NCBI GenBank assembly: GCA_963809965.1
Contig: CAWELU010000028.1
Span: 62,001 to 126,000 of the forward strand
Direction of reading: 5' to 3'
Length of the DNA: 64,000 nt
From: CAIWHR01 sp963809965
GTDB lineage: Bacteria > Pseudomonadota > Gammaproteobacteria > Burkholderiales > Casimicrobiaceae
The notes under the pieces were generated by a model. The model did no database searches. It was not told where the DNA came from and worked only from the letters and a program-made list of their open reading frames with translations. The position numbers and the translations under genes are program-made. This document shows positions 48,348-58,575 of this stretch, one piece after another (the stretch's first letter is position 1; every line of letters begins with the position of its first letter).

Positions 48348-50274
48348 CCCGCCGCCCTCTCGCGAACGTCGAGCGCACCTTCCCGCATCACGTTCCGCAG
48401 GAACGCGTCGAACATGAGGAGCGTCCACAGCGGCGCGCTGTAATCGCGCCGACCCGCAACGTGCGCGTCGACGATCTGCCTGAGATAGTGCGGATTGAAC
48501 ACGCCCGTTGCGGCCAGCCGCGGGCCGAGGATCGCATCGGTCAACCGCTGCTTGAGCGGCCCCCGGAACCACCGTTCCAGCGGAACCGCAAATCCTTGCT
48601 TCGGCCGATACAGGATTTCGCCCGGCAGGCTGGGCTCCATCGCCTTCTTGAGCAGGTACTTGCCCTCGTGGCCACGGACCTTGAGCGAGGTCGGCAGGCT
48701 CGCGAGCCACTCGACCAACGGGTGATCCATCAGCGGTTCGCGCACTTCCAGCGAATGCGCCATGCTGGCCCGGTCGACCTTGGTGTTGATGTCGCCGACC
48801 AGGTACGTCTTGAGATCGAGGTACTGGACGAGCGCGAGGGGATCGTCGGTGCCGGCACGACTGCCATGACGGCGAAAGACCTCGGCCGCGGAGTAGCCGC
48901 CAAGCCTCGCCTTGAAGGCGTTGCTGTAGAGCTGGTGGCGCATGTCGTCGCGCAGGATGGACACGCTGTGGAAATATGCGTCCACCGACGTCCGCGCAAG
49001 CGCCTGAAAGGTCGACTTGGCGCGGAACATTCGTGGTGCCCAGTCGGCCTTCGGGTACAGTTGGCCGAGAAGTCCGAAGGCGGGTCGCCGAACGGAGATC
49101 GGCATCACGCTGCGCAGGCGCTCCTCCATCGCGTGCAGCCGATAGCGCCGATAGCCGGCGAAGCTCTCGTCACCGCCGTCGCCGGAGAGCGCGACCGTGA
49201 CGTGCTTGCGGGCGAGCTGACACACGCGATACGTCGGAATCGCCGAGCTGTCCGCATACGGCTCGTCGTAGGTCCGCGCAAGGACGTCGATCAGGTCGAA
49301 ATCGTCGCTCTCGACCGCGTCGACGAAATGACGCGTGTGGTAGCGCTCGGCCACCTGCGCGCGCGTACTTCGACTCGTCATAGGCCGGGTCGGCGAAAGC
49401 GATCGAGCAGGTGTTGACCGGCTCCGCCGCAGACGCCTGCCATCATGGCGACGACGGCGCTCGAATCCACGCCGCCCGACAGGAACGCGCCGAGCGGCAC
49501 CTCGGCGATCATCCGCAGGCGCACGGATTCGCGCAGCCGTTCGACCAGCTCCGCTTCGGCTTCGCGCTCGCCGATCGGATTGTCGAGCGTGAAACGGACG
49601 TCCCAGTACTCGCGCGGCTCAGGCACCGGCTCGCCGCGCCGGATCGTCAGCGTGTGCGCCGGCGGCAGCTTTCGCGCTCCGGCGTACACGGTTCGCGGCT
49701 CCGGTATGTAGCCGAGGGCGAAGTATTCCTCGATCGCGAACGGGTCGAGATCGCGCCTGAAATCCGGATGCGCGCTCAGCGACTTGAGCTCCGAGCCGAA
49801 GACGAACAGCCCGCCGGGCAGCGACGCGTAGTGCAGCGGCTTCACGCCGAGGCGGTCGCGGGCGAGGAAAAGCGTCTCGCGATTGCGGTCCCACAGCGCG
49901 AACGCGAACATGCCCCGGAAGCGCTTGACGCAGTCCTCGCCCCACTGTTCCCACGCATGGACGATCACCTCGGTGTCGCTCTTCGTGCGAAACACGTGGC
50001 CGAGGCTTGCGAGCTCGGGGATCAACGCCTGATAGTTGTAGATCTCGCCGTTGTATACGACGACCACGCTCCGGTCCTCGTTGTAGAGCGGCTGCTGGCC
50101 GGTCGACAGGTCGATGATCGAGAGCCGCCGGTGTCCGAACCCGAGCCCCGGCTCGATATGGACGCCCACCTCGTCCGGACCGCGATGGAACTGGGTGTCG
50201 TTCATGCGCACGACGAGGTCGCGGTCGATGGTCCGCGTTCCGGAGGTGTCCATTATCCCGACGATGCCGCACAT
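48344..50274 (-). CDS. XrtA-associated glutamine amidotransferase, asparagine-synthase type (frameshift)
   Basis: Starts MCGIVGIMDTSGTRTI with the catalytic Cys2, then FHRGPDEVGVHIEPGLGFGH, YNGEIYNYQALIPEL and the ATP loop PLGAFLSGGVDSSAVVAMMA. A break near 49410 leads to QVAERYHTRHFVDAVESDDF, LSGDGGDESFAGYRRYRLHA, NTKVDRASMAHSLEVREPLM and YRPKQGFAVPLERWFRGPLK. Total about 640 residues, the length of the TIGR03108 group that accompanies exosortase A. It uses glutamine and ATP to amidate an unknown carboxylate, perhaps a uronate of the polymer. Confidence 0.92.
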
Positions 50275-50287
50275 GTCGCGTCCCGTC

Positions 50288-51516
50288 CTAGTGCGAGACC
50301 GTGCGTGGGCCGGCCGAGCTCAGCGGCTGGTCCATGGCATCGCTGTCGTCGGGAGGGACACGTCTGCCCGCGTCGGCAAGCGCGCTCTCGTACATGCCCG
50401 CGTAGTCCGCCACCATCCGGTCGAGACTGAATCGGCTCTCCACGACCCGACGTGCCGCCTTACCGTGCCGGCGAGCGAGGGTGCGATCGTGGAAGTATCC
50501 GACGATCGCCTGGGCAAGCGCACTGCTGTTTGCCGGCGGCACGAGCGTTCCGGTCAACCCGGACTCGATCAATTCGACATTGCCACCGACGCGCGTGGCA
50601 ACGACAGGCAGCCCCGTCGCCATCGCTTCGAGTATCGTGTTGGAGACCCCTTCCGCGAGCGACGGCAGAACGAAGCAATCGAGCCCGCGCATGATTTCCG
50701 GCACGTCGGCGCGTTCGCCGGCGAACCACACCCGATCCAGGACACCGGCTTGCGCAAGGACGTGCTCCAGATCGCTCCGCAACGCGCCATCCCCGACGAT
50801 GACCAACCGCAAGCGTCTCGCCGCCGCGGCATCCATCTTCAGCGCCCGTACGAATGCGTGTGCGAGATTGATTGGATCCTTGACCGCGTCCATTCGGCCG
50901 ACGGTCCCCACGAGCCACGTGTCGTCCATGCCGAACGGGCAGCCCGCGATTTTCTCCCGGCCGCCGCGCGACGGGAAAAACCGACTCGTGTTCACGCCGT
51001 TGTAGATTTGCACGATGCGGCTGGAATCGATTCCCACCTGCTCTTCGAGATACTCCTCGAGGTGCCGCGAAAGGGCGACGTAGCGGTCCACGAACGGCCG
51101 ATAGAGTCGGCGCACGTGCCGGTAGCGGACGCGCCGCCCGACCGGATCGTGCATGTCCCAACCGTGTTCGCCGTGGATGCGTACCGGGACGCGCGCCGCC
51201 CATGCGGGGACGACGGCTTCGAGCGCGGCGAGGTTGCGCGTGTGCACGACCGCAGGGCGCAAGTTCCCTGAACAGACGGTACAGGCGCGGGTAGTCGCGC
51301 ACGAGATGCCCCGGCCTCTTGCCGAGCGCGATGCAGCGAACGTCCGGTCGCTCGATGCGCTGCACGAAATCGGGACAAACATCGGTCAACGCGACGATCG
51401 CATGCCGCCAACGGGACGGCAGGCATGCGGTTGACGAGATTGACGATCCCGTTCTCGAGCCCGCCGACGCCGAAGCGGTAGACCACATGGACGATCAGCG
51501 GCGGATTCGAGCCCAT
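50288..51516 (-). CDS. TIGR03088-type XrtA-associated glycosyltransferase (frameshifts near the N-terminus)
   Basis: Starts MGSNPPLIVHVVYRFGVGGL at 51516; ENGIVNLVNRMP completes the GGLENGxVNLxN signature of this group. Breaks at about 51425 and 51270 pass through DVCPDFVQRIERPDVRCIAL to RPAVVHTRNLAALEAVVPAW and IHGEHGWDMHDPVGRRVRY. The remainder is one frame: VALSRHLEEYLEEQVGIDSS, VGTVGRMDAVKDPINLAHAF and the EX7E region PSLAEGVSNTILEAMATGLP. Length about 400. A core gene of XrtA loci, located between the amidotransferase and exosortase genes. Confidence 0.9.
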
Positions 51517-51534
51517 ACGATTCCCGTTTCCGCC

Positions 51535-53142
51535 TCAGCGTCGCGCCGTCGCGAGGTCGGCCTCGATCCGGGCCAGCATCGCGTCGACCGATGGCCGCAT
51601 GTCGCGCACGAACTCCCGCAGCGCCTCGACGGCGACCTCGGACCGCTCGTCGTACGGGGCCGCGAGGATGATTGCCGCTCCATCGTCGCCTCGACCCAGG
51701 AGCTTGTCGCGCGTCAGCAGCAGCTTCCCGACATACCGGTTGCTGAGATCTTCGCCGGCGATGTGGAACCAGTCCCAGACCAGCAGACGCTGTTGCGGGG
51801 AACGCAGCTTCGTCTCGCGGATGCTGACGGGGCCCCGCCCGAGGTCCTCCATCCGCGTCGACTCGCCGACATTCCACCAAACGCGATTCTTCTGGACCAC
51901 CATGATGTTCGTCGAGGTCAACAGCTGCTCCGAGCCCGCGCGCTGCTGCGGGTAGAAGCCCACGTAGAGGGCGACCTGTCGGTCGCCCTTGCGATAGACC
52001 TGGAACACGTTGGTTGCAGCGCCTTCGTAGCGTGGGCGCCAATCGGTAAGCGGGGTTTCCGAAAGTGACCAGCCCGCGGCCGGCACCGGAGGCACGAGGG
52101 CCAGCGTGCCCCGGTATTCGTTGGCCCGATCCAGATGCGCTGCGTAGGCGGGCCACGCCGCCGCAATCGTGACCGCCGCGACGGACACGACCACCATGCC
52201 GTCGCGTGTACCGCGAAAGGCCGATGCCGGCGAAGCGATCGGACGCGCGGCGGCAACGCCGACTGGCGTCTCGTCGCGCCAGAACGAACCCAACCAGAAA
52301 AGCAGGAGCATCACCAGACCGAAGAAGACCCAACCATAGATGAAATGGTCGACCCCGTGAGCAAGGCGTCCATCGCTCAAGTGCGCGATCATCACGATCA
52401 TGTAGGCGCGCATGCCATTGGCTACGATCGGAACGACGATCGAAAGCCCGACGAACAGGATACGCTTGCAGAGCTCGGTGTAATTGAGGTAGGCGAACAA
52501 CGCACCCACCGTGATCGAGGCGATCAGATACCGCACGCCGCTGCAGCCCTCGACGACCGACCAGTTGCCGGACGGAATCGTGAAGAAGTTGCCTTCGCGG
52601 TAGACCGGAATTCCGGTCAGCCGGAGCGCCGCCACCGTGAAATCGGCGGTCCAATCCATCAACGGCGGGATCAGCCCCTCGCCGATCGGCACGCCGAGCA
52701 ACAGGAACGCGAGCGGAAACGTCAGCGCGGCCGCGACGTGACGGCCCGCGACCGCGATCACGGCGGCGGGGATCATCGCGACCAGCGCAAACTGCTGGAC
52801 GACCTGAACCTGCCCGGCGTCGGCGACCAGCCACGCCAGCCCGGCGCCAACCAGCAGCACGAGTCCGAGGTAATCGCCGGACGGGACGAGCTCGCGCCAC
52901 CTCGCGGCGCCGCATCCAGATCGAGCACGAGCGAGATCGGCACGATCAGGAAGCCGTGCGCAAACGTTTCCGAGCGCCACCAGATCGCGACGATCGATTC
53001 CGCCGTGCGCCAGTAGATGCCGACGATGGCAATGACTGTCGCAATGAGGAGTGGCAGCGCCACCCGCCAGCCCGGTGCGGCCGACAGCGTGCCGGCGAGC
53101 GCCGGGTCCGGCTTGCAGCAGCGGTTCGGCTTCGAGCTTCAC
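51535..53142 (-). CDS. xrtA: Exosortase A fused to EpsI (frameshift near the N-terminus)
   Basis: A polytopic inner-membrane protease/transpeptidase that cleaves PEP-CTERM sorting signals. The catalytic Cys is in VVEGCSGVRYLIASITVGAL, the Arg in IVPIVANGMRAYMIVMIAHL and the His in HGVDHFIYGWVFFGLVML. After the last helix (VVSVAAVTIAAAWPAYAA) comes the EpsI domain (WRPRYEGAATNVFQVYRKGD, YVGFYPQQRAGSEQLL). A break at about 52900 separates it from the first helices (LPLLIATVIAIVGIYWRTAE, FAHGFLIVPISLVL). The probable GTG start is 53142, with another indel near 53115. No PEP-CTERM substrate is in the window, so targets must lie elsewhere. Confidence 0.93.
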   Translation of the reverse strand: MKLEAEPLLQAGPGARRHAVGRTGLAGGAATPHCDSHCHRRHLLAHGGIDRRDLVALGNVCARLPDRADLARARSGCGAARWRELVPSGDYLGLVLLVGAGLAWLVADAGQVQVVQQFALVAMIPAAVIAVAGRHVAAALTFPLAFLLLGVPIGEGLIPPLMDWTADFTVAALRLTGIPVYREGNFFTIPSGNWSVVEGCSGVRYLIASITVGALFAYLNYTELCKRILFVGLSIVVPIVANGMRAYMIVMIAHLSDGRLAHGVDHFIYGWVFFGLVMLLLFWLGSFWRDETPVGVAAARPIASPASAFRGTRDGMVVVSVAAVTIAAAWPAYAAHLDRANEYRGTLALVPPVPAAGWSLSETPLTDWRPRYEGAATNVFQVYRKGDRQVALYVGFYPQQRAGSEQLLTSTNIMVVQKNRVWWNVGESTRMEDLGRGPVSIRETKLRSPQQRLLVWDWFHIAGEDLSNRYVGKLLLTRDKLLGRGDDGAAIILAAPYDERSEVAVEALREFVRDMRPSVDAMLARIEADLATARR

Positions 53143-53150
53143 GCTTGCGT

Positions 53151-54424
53151 TCAACCTGCAGGTACGACGCCACCGAGCGTCGCGGGCCGGCGCCGACACC
53201 TCGATGCGCGGTGACGTGTTCCCGCGCTCCAGCAACGCGTCGAGTTGCTCGAAGCTCGCTCGCCCAGCGTATGCCCGGACAGGACGAAGCTGCGCGCGAG
53301 CCCGCCCATCACGCCGCGTGCGCGGCGTCCATCAACTCGATCACCTTCGCCGCAAACTCGTCGCGCGTCGCCCGCGACCTCGAGCTCGACGCCCGGCCGC
53401 GCCGACAACGCGGCCGCCGAGGCGGGCGTCAACGACGACCGGCTTCGCCATCGCCATCGCCTCGAGCACCTTGTTCTGGATGCCGCGCGCCACGCGCATC
53501 GGCGCGACGACGACCCGCGCGTGCTGCAGATACGGGCGGACGTCGTCGACGCGGCCGGTCACGATGACGGCGCTGGATCGTTCGCCAGCGTGCGCACCGA
53601 CGCATCCGGATTCATTCCGACCACGTAGAAGCGCGCCGACGGGATCGCGCTGCCGGATCTTGGGCAGCACCTCGCGCGCGAACCAGACCACGGCATCGAC
53701 GTTCGGCCAGTAGTCCATCGCGCCCGTGAACACGATCGGCGTCTCGCCGGGCGCGAACGGCGAGGCGAAAGTCGCGCGACGGCGAGAAGTACTCGCTGTC
53801 GACGCCGTTGCGGATCGTCACGACGCGACTCGACGCACTCGGGCGCCTCGGCACGGAACAGCTGCGCCTCCTCGTCGGTGACGAAGACGATCGCCTCGGC
53901 ACGGCCGGCGACATCGCGCTCGTACGCGAGCAGGCGCACGGACTCCCTCCGGTACAGCGCCGAGACCGGCCACGCGCGCCGGCCGGCGTAGTCGCTCCAT
54001 TTCGCGGAATCCATGTCGACGAAATCGACGACGCAGCGCAATCCGGGCAGTCTCGAGCGCGTACTGCGCCATCGGCGACGAATAGGTGAAGGCGCACGTG
54101 ATGTGCTCGCGCCGGACCGTTTCCTGCACCCACTCGCGCAGCCCGCGGCTGCGGAAATAGGGCAGCGTCAACGGCTCGCCGCTCACGAAGCATGTCGCGC
54201 TGCGCGCCCGCTTCGACCACGGAACGATCGGTTCGACGTGGACATCGGCGCAGAGTTCCTCGACAGCCTCGACGTGCTGCCAGTCCGCCGGGTCGTCGAT
54301 GAACGTTCCCGAGAAAGACGCGGTAGCGCCCGGCGAGATGCTTCAGGAAGTGACAGGAACGGACCTTGTCGCCCTTGTTCGGGGGAAAAGGGAGCCGGTG
54401 CGCGAGGAAGAGCAGGGATTCCAT
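53151..54424 (-). CDS. TIGR03087-type XrtA-associated glycosyltransferase (many frameshifts)
   Basis: Starts MESLLFLAHRLPFPPNKGDK at 54424 and continues VRSCHFLKHLAGRYRVFLG, the signature opening of TIGR03087. Pieces in successive frames: FVSGEPLTLPYFRSRGLREW, AFTYSSPMAQYALETARIAL, CVVDFVDMDSAKWSDYAGRR, EAIVFVTDEEAQLFRAEAPE, RNGVDSEYFSPSRDF, VFTGAMDYWPNVDAVVWFAR and VAPMRVARGIQNKVLEAMAM. Breaks lie near 54290, 54190, 54045, 53830, 53780, 53650 and 53430, making this the most damaged gene of the operon. The stop at 53151 is the likeliest end. Expected length about 410. Confidence 0.85.
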
Positions 54425-54441
54425 GGCAATGCTTGCACCGG

Positions 54442-55522
54442 TCAGCCCAGGCTCTTCACGAGGTGCGGGCCGATCAGGTTGGCGATCGGGATCGGCAGTC
54501 GCCGCCACATCGCGATCAGCGCCCGATACTTCGGGTTGAGCGGATTGTTCTCCGGGATGGTCTTCCGGCGGTAAAGACAGTACTCGTAGGCGAGCGGCGT
54601 CGGCTCGAAGCCCCAGTTCTTCTTGAAGTCGAACGGCCCCGTGCCGCGCTTGCTGCGGCCGTAGTCGAAGACGCGAATGCCCTTTTCGCAAGCCCGGCGC
54701 ATGAGGTCCCAGTACTTGAAGTCGTTGCCGCCCAAGTTCGCGTGCGGCGACGTCGTCCCCCGCGTAGTACGGCAGCACCTCGTCCCGGAAATAGAAGCTG
54801 AGACACGCTCGAGACCGGCTTGCCGGCGGGGTCGGTAATCGTCAGCACTTCCGCATCGCGGCCGAACACGCGCTTCAGCGTCTCGAAGTAGCGCCGCGCG
54901 AACGGCGGCGTGCCGTGTCGGTGCACGTTGTCGGCGTACAGCGCGAAGAAGCGATCCACATCGGCATCGATCTCGCCGACAAGCCCGTTCTTGATCCCCT
55001 TGCGCACGACCGCCCGCTGCTTGCGCGGAATCGCGAGCATGTTCGCTTCGACGTCGGGGAGGATCTCCTTGCGGAACGCGCAATAGAGGTCCTGACGCGG
55101 CCATTCGGGTTCCCGGGGAGTCCGATTGCGCAGCTCGAGATGCTCGACGCCGAGGCGCCTGCCGAGCTCCCGTGCAGCCCCGTGCAGCAGCGGACGCCGC
55201 GCCGGGATCGGTCACGGCCACGCCACCGTGCGCGCAGAACGGCAGCGAGACGAGCGAATGACCGAACAGGAAGCTCTTGCACCTCGGCGAGCGGCAGGAC
55301 GCCGACGACCTGGGCACCCCGCTCCGCGAGCAGATAATGGGTCCGGTGCCCGAAGCACTCCGCAATCACATCCCGCCATCCGACGCGATGAAAGAACGTC
55401 GCTTCGGGACAGCGCTGGACGAACGCGTCCCAGCGCAGCATGTCTTCGCGCGCGAATTCGCGCACCCGGATCGGCGCCAGACACCGGCGGGCGCAGCGAC
55501 GTCGGTGGCATACGGCGCTCAT
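54442..55522 (-). CDS. FemAB-like GNAT protein, XrtA-associated (frameshifted)
   Basis: Starts at 55522 overlapping the deacetylase stop. The first part reads IRVREFAREDMLRWDAFVQR, CPEATFFHRVGWRDVIAECF and FGHRTHYLLAERGAQVVGVL. After breaks near 55275 and 55150 it reads SFLFGHSLVSLPFCAHGGVA, then AIPRKQRAVVRKGIKNGLVG and RHGTPPFARRYFETLKRVFG. After breaks near 54800 and 54745 it ends LGGNDFKYWDLMRRACEKGI and FDYGRSKRGTGPFDFKKNWG. These are the fingerprints of the TIGR03019 group: two GNAT folds related to peptidyltransferases that use aminoacyl donors. It may transfer an acyl or aminoacyl group to the polymer, possibly from the carrier protein of this locus (inference). Confidence 0.87.
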
Positions 55523-56378
55523 TCGATCCCAAACACGACGCGATCGATCCGGTCCCAGCGGAAGTCGCGCAGCAGCAAGTGCCAACCTGCCGGCAGTGCG
55601 CCCGCAGGTTGACGTAGTGGCGAAACCGCGCCTTGGCATCCGCATCCTTCACCCGCGGCTGCTCGGGATCGATCTCCCAGGGATGGAAGTAGAAGATCGC
55701 GGCTTCGCCGTCGTTCTCGTTCACGTGCTGGATGAGCCAGCGCGACACCGCGTAGGGCATGAGGCGGAAGTAGCCGCCGCCCCCGGCCGGCCAATTCTTG
55801 CGCATGAAGCGTGCGGTCGTGATCGGCACTTCGATCAGTCCCGTCTTCGTGTCGTAGGCAAAGCGCGGTGCGTCGGGCGCGCCGTAATGATCGTGCCGAA
55901 TCGGATAGATGCTCGAGCTGTAACGGTAGCCCGCCTCGGCGAGGCAGTCGTAGGCCCAGCGATTGGCGTCGCCGATGGAAAAGCTCGGCGCACGATAGCC
56001 CTGCACTTCGACGCCGGCCACGTCCTCGAGCACCGCCTTCGCCAGCGCGATGTCGGCGAAAAACGACTCCCGCTCGTGATTGGTCGCACGTTCGTGGCCG
56101 TAGCCGTGGCTCGCGAGCTCGTGACCCTCGTCGACGATACGGCGCACCATGTGCGGATAGCGGTCGGCGATCCAGCCAAGCGTGAAGAACGTGGCCGCGA
56201 CGTCCGCCTCGTCGAGCAGGTCCAGTACCCGGTCGATATTGGCCTCGACCCGGTGCGGCTGATCCTCCCACGATGAACGCGGAATGTACGGCGCGAAGGC
56301 CGACACATGGAAGTAGTCCTCGACGTCGATCGTAAGGGCGTTGACGATGGTTCCGTTTACAGGGCCGGCGGCATTCAT
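55519..56378 (-). CDS. XrtA-associated polysaccharide deacetylase, DUF3473 type (frameshift near the end)
   Basis: Starts MNAAGPVNGTIVNALTIDVE at 56378, overlapping the epimerase stop. DVEDYFHVSAFA carries the catalytic Asp. FFTLGWIADRYPHMVRRIVD, HELASHGYGHERATNHERES (metal His) and GYRAPSFSIGDANRWAYDCL are the NodB blocks. The C-terminal DUF3473-type part has NWPAGGGGYFRLMPYAVSRW and IFYFHPWEIDPEQPRV. A break near 55590 gives the true end TLLLRDFRWDRIDRVVFGIE. It removes N-acetyl groups, presumably from the GlcNAc/ManNAc-derived residues supplied by the adjacent epimerase. Length about 285. Confidence 0.92.
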
Positions 56379-57550
56379 GACATCAGGCTGCAGAGACTCT
56401 TCGCGCATCCGGCAAGCCAGCCCGCGAGGTGCGCTGCAATGCGCTCGGACGCGTGTCCGTCCCACAATTCGGGAGTGCGGCCGCGCTTGCCGCGCCCGGC
56501 AAGAATCGAATCGACGGACTCGAGAATCAGCTTTCGATCGCGACCGACCAGCAGATTGGTCCCCTGCTCCACGGTGATCGGGCGTTCGGTGTTCTCGCGC
56601 ATCGTCAGGCAGGGAACGCCCAGCGCGGTCGTTTCTTCCTGTATGCCGCCAGAGTCGGTGATCACCAGCGCCGCCTGCGACATCAGCCCGACCGTCTCGA
56701 GGTAGCCTTGCGGCGGCAGGATGACGATTCGTGGCGTGTCGACGAGTCCCTCGAGCCCGAAGCGCTCGATGTTGCCGCGCGTGCGCGGGTGAAGCGGGCA
56801 GACCAGCGGCAACCGCTCGCTGATCTCCTTCAGGATCGTCAGCGCCTCCATGAGGCTCTCCGGCACGATCCACGTTCGACGGACGGTGCAAGGTCACGAG
56901 CCCGAACCCGGAGTCGGCGTCCAGCACCGATGGATCGACGCCGATTGCGGACCAGCACCATTCGCGGAGGAACGGCGTGCTCGCGGCTCGCACGCAGCGA
57001 ATCGATCATCACGTTGCCGACGAAGTGAATCCGCTCCGGCGCAACGCCCTCGCGCTGCAGATTCTCGGCTGCCGAGCGCTCGGTCGTGTAGAGAACGTCG
57101 GCGAGCTGATCGGTCAGCACGCGATTGATCTCCTCGGGCATCGAGCGATCGAAGCTGCGCAGCCCGGCCTCGACGTGCACGACCGGCACGCTCTTCTTCG
57201 CCGCGACCAGACTGCACGCCAGCGTCGAATTGACGTCGCCGACCACGACGACGCAGCTCGGCTGCACACGGATCCACGATCGGCTCGAATCGGCGCATCA
57301 CCTCGGCGGTCTGCACCGCGTGGGTTCCCGAGCCGACCTCGAGGTTGATGTCCGGCGCCGGCATCTCGAGATCGGCGAACAGCTGGTCGCTCATCGCCAC
57401 GTCGTAGTGCTGTCCGGTGTGGACCAGCAACACGCCCGGCGCGGCCGGGTGCGCACCGAAGGCGCGAATGAGCGGCGCCATCTTCATGTAGTTGGGCCGT
57501 GCGCCGACCACGCACAGGATGGGCCCGCGGAATTGTGGAAGGTTGCCCAT
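56375..57550 (-). CDS. wecB: UDP-N-acetylglucosamine 2-epimerase (non-hydrolysing; frameshifted)
   Basis: Start ATG 57550 (MGNLPQFRGPILCVVGARPN), followed by YMKMAPLIRAFGAHPAAPGV and LVHTGQHYDVAMSDQLFADL. A break near 57275 leads to VVVVGDVNSTLACSLVAAKK, PVVHVEAGLRSFDRSMPEEI and NRVLTDQLADVLYTTERSAA. Breaks near 56950 and 56870 pass LVTLHRPSNVD, then CPLHPRTRGNIERFGLEGLV, VITDSGGIQEETTALGVPCL and MRENTERPITVEQGTNLLVG. It interconverts UDP-GlcNAc and UDP-ManNAc. The final ATGA overlaps the deacetylase start. Confidence 0.92.
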
Positions 57551-58567
57551 CAGCCCTTGGCCTGATCGGGCGGCTTCTGGCCTGCCGCGCGGGCGCAGTA
57601 TCTGCTGCAGCAAGTCGAGCGTCGCGCTCATCGCGCGCTCGAGCCGCACTACGCGCTCTTCGAGCCCCAGGGACGGCTCGTCGGCGCTAGCGCCGCCGAC
57701 GTTCGGCATGCACGCTCAGGTTCGAGGAACCTTGTGGCTCCGGCTGCCGCCGCTCATCTCCGACTTGATCTCGTCGGCGGTGGCTTCGACATCCGCTGCC
57801 GTGATCTCGTGCTTTTCGGACAGGAAGGCGGCCAGCATCAGCCGATTGCAGAGCGTGTTGATCCGGCGCGGAATGCCCGACGGAGAACGAGTAGATCGAT
57901 GTCGAACGCGCCATGCTCGAAACGCGGATCCTCCTTCCAGCCGACGTGCCGCAGGCGATGCTCGATGTAGGCCTGCGTCTCGGCGCGATCCATCGGCCCC
58001 AGGTGGTACGACGCGGTCACCCGCTGGCGGAGTTGCTGCATGTCCGGACCCTGCATCAACTGGCGCAGTTCCGGCTGTCCCACCAGGAAGCTTTGCAGCA
58101 AGCCCCTGGTTGCCCAGCTGGAAATTGGACAGCATCCGCAGCTCCTCGACCGCGCGGCCGGAAAGGTTCTGCGCCTCGTCGACGATCAGCAGCGCGCGCT
58201 TGCCCTCCGGCACGAGCGATACGAGAAAGGCCTCCAGCTCGGCGAGCAGCCGCGCCTTGTCCACGGCATTCGTCGGCAGGCCGAACGACGTTGCCACTGC
58301 GCGCAGCAGATCGTCGGCATCGAGCTGCGTGCTGACGAGCTGGGCTGCGACGAGCCGCGTGGGATCGACCTGGGCAAGGAGGTTGCGCACCAGCGTCGTC
58401 TTGCCCGCACCGATCTCGCCGGTGATGACGATGAAGCCTTCGCTCTGGTGCAGCCCGTATTGCAGGTAGGCGAACGCGCGCTTGTGGCCGCGGCTGCCGA
58501 AGTAGAAGGCGGGATCCGGATTGAGCTGGAAGGGCTTGCCGGTCAGCCCGAAGAAGGTCTCGTACAC
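57550..58567 (-). CDS. XrtA-associated AAA ATPase, ExeA-like (frameshifted)
   Basis: GTG start at 58567, YETFFGLTGKPFQLNPDPAF, then GFIVITGEIGAGKTTLVRNL (Walker A) and RALLIVDEAQNLSGRAVEEL (Walker B). Breaks near 58100 and 57880 surround SFLVGQPELRQLMQGPDMQQ, LRQRVTASYHLGPMDRAETQ, IPRRINTLCNRLMLAAFLSE and KHEITAADVEATADEI. The coiled-coil segment LEERVVRLERAMSATLDLLQ just beyond the stop at 57716 is, in my view, the true C-terminus, reached after another indel; the TGA at 57552-57550 then overlaps the wecB ATG. It belongs to the TIGR03015 group, whose role in XrtA loci is unproven. Confidence 0.88.
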
Positions 58568-58575
58568 GGCGTCAC

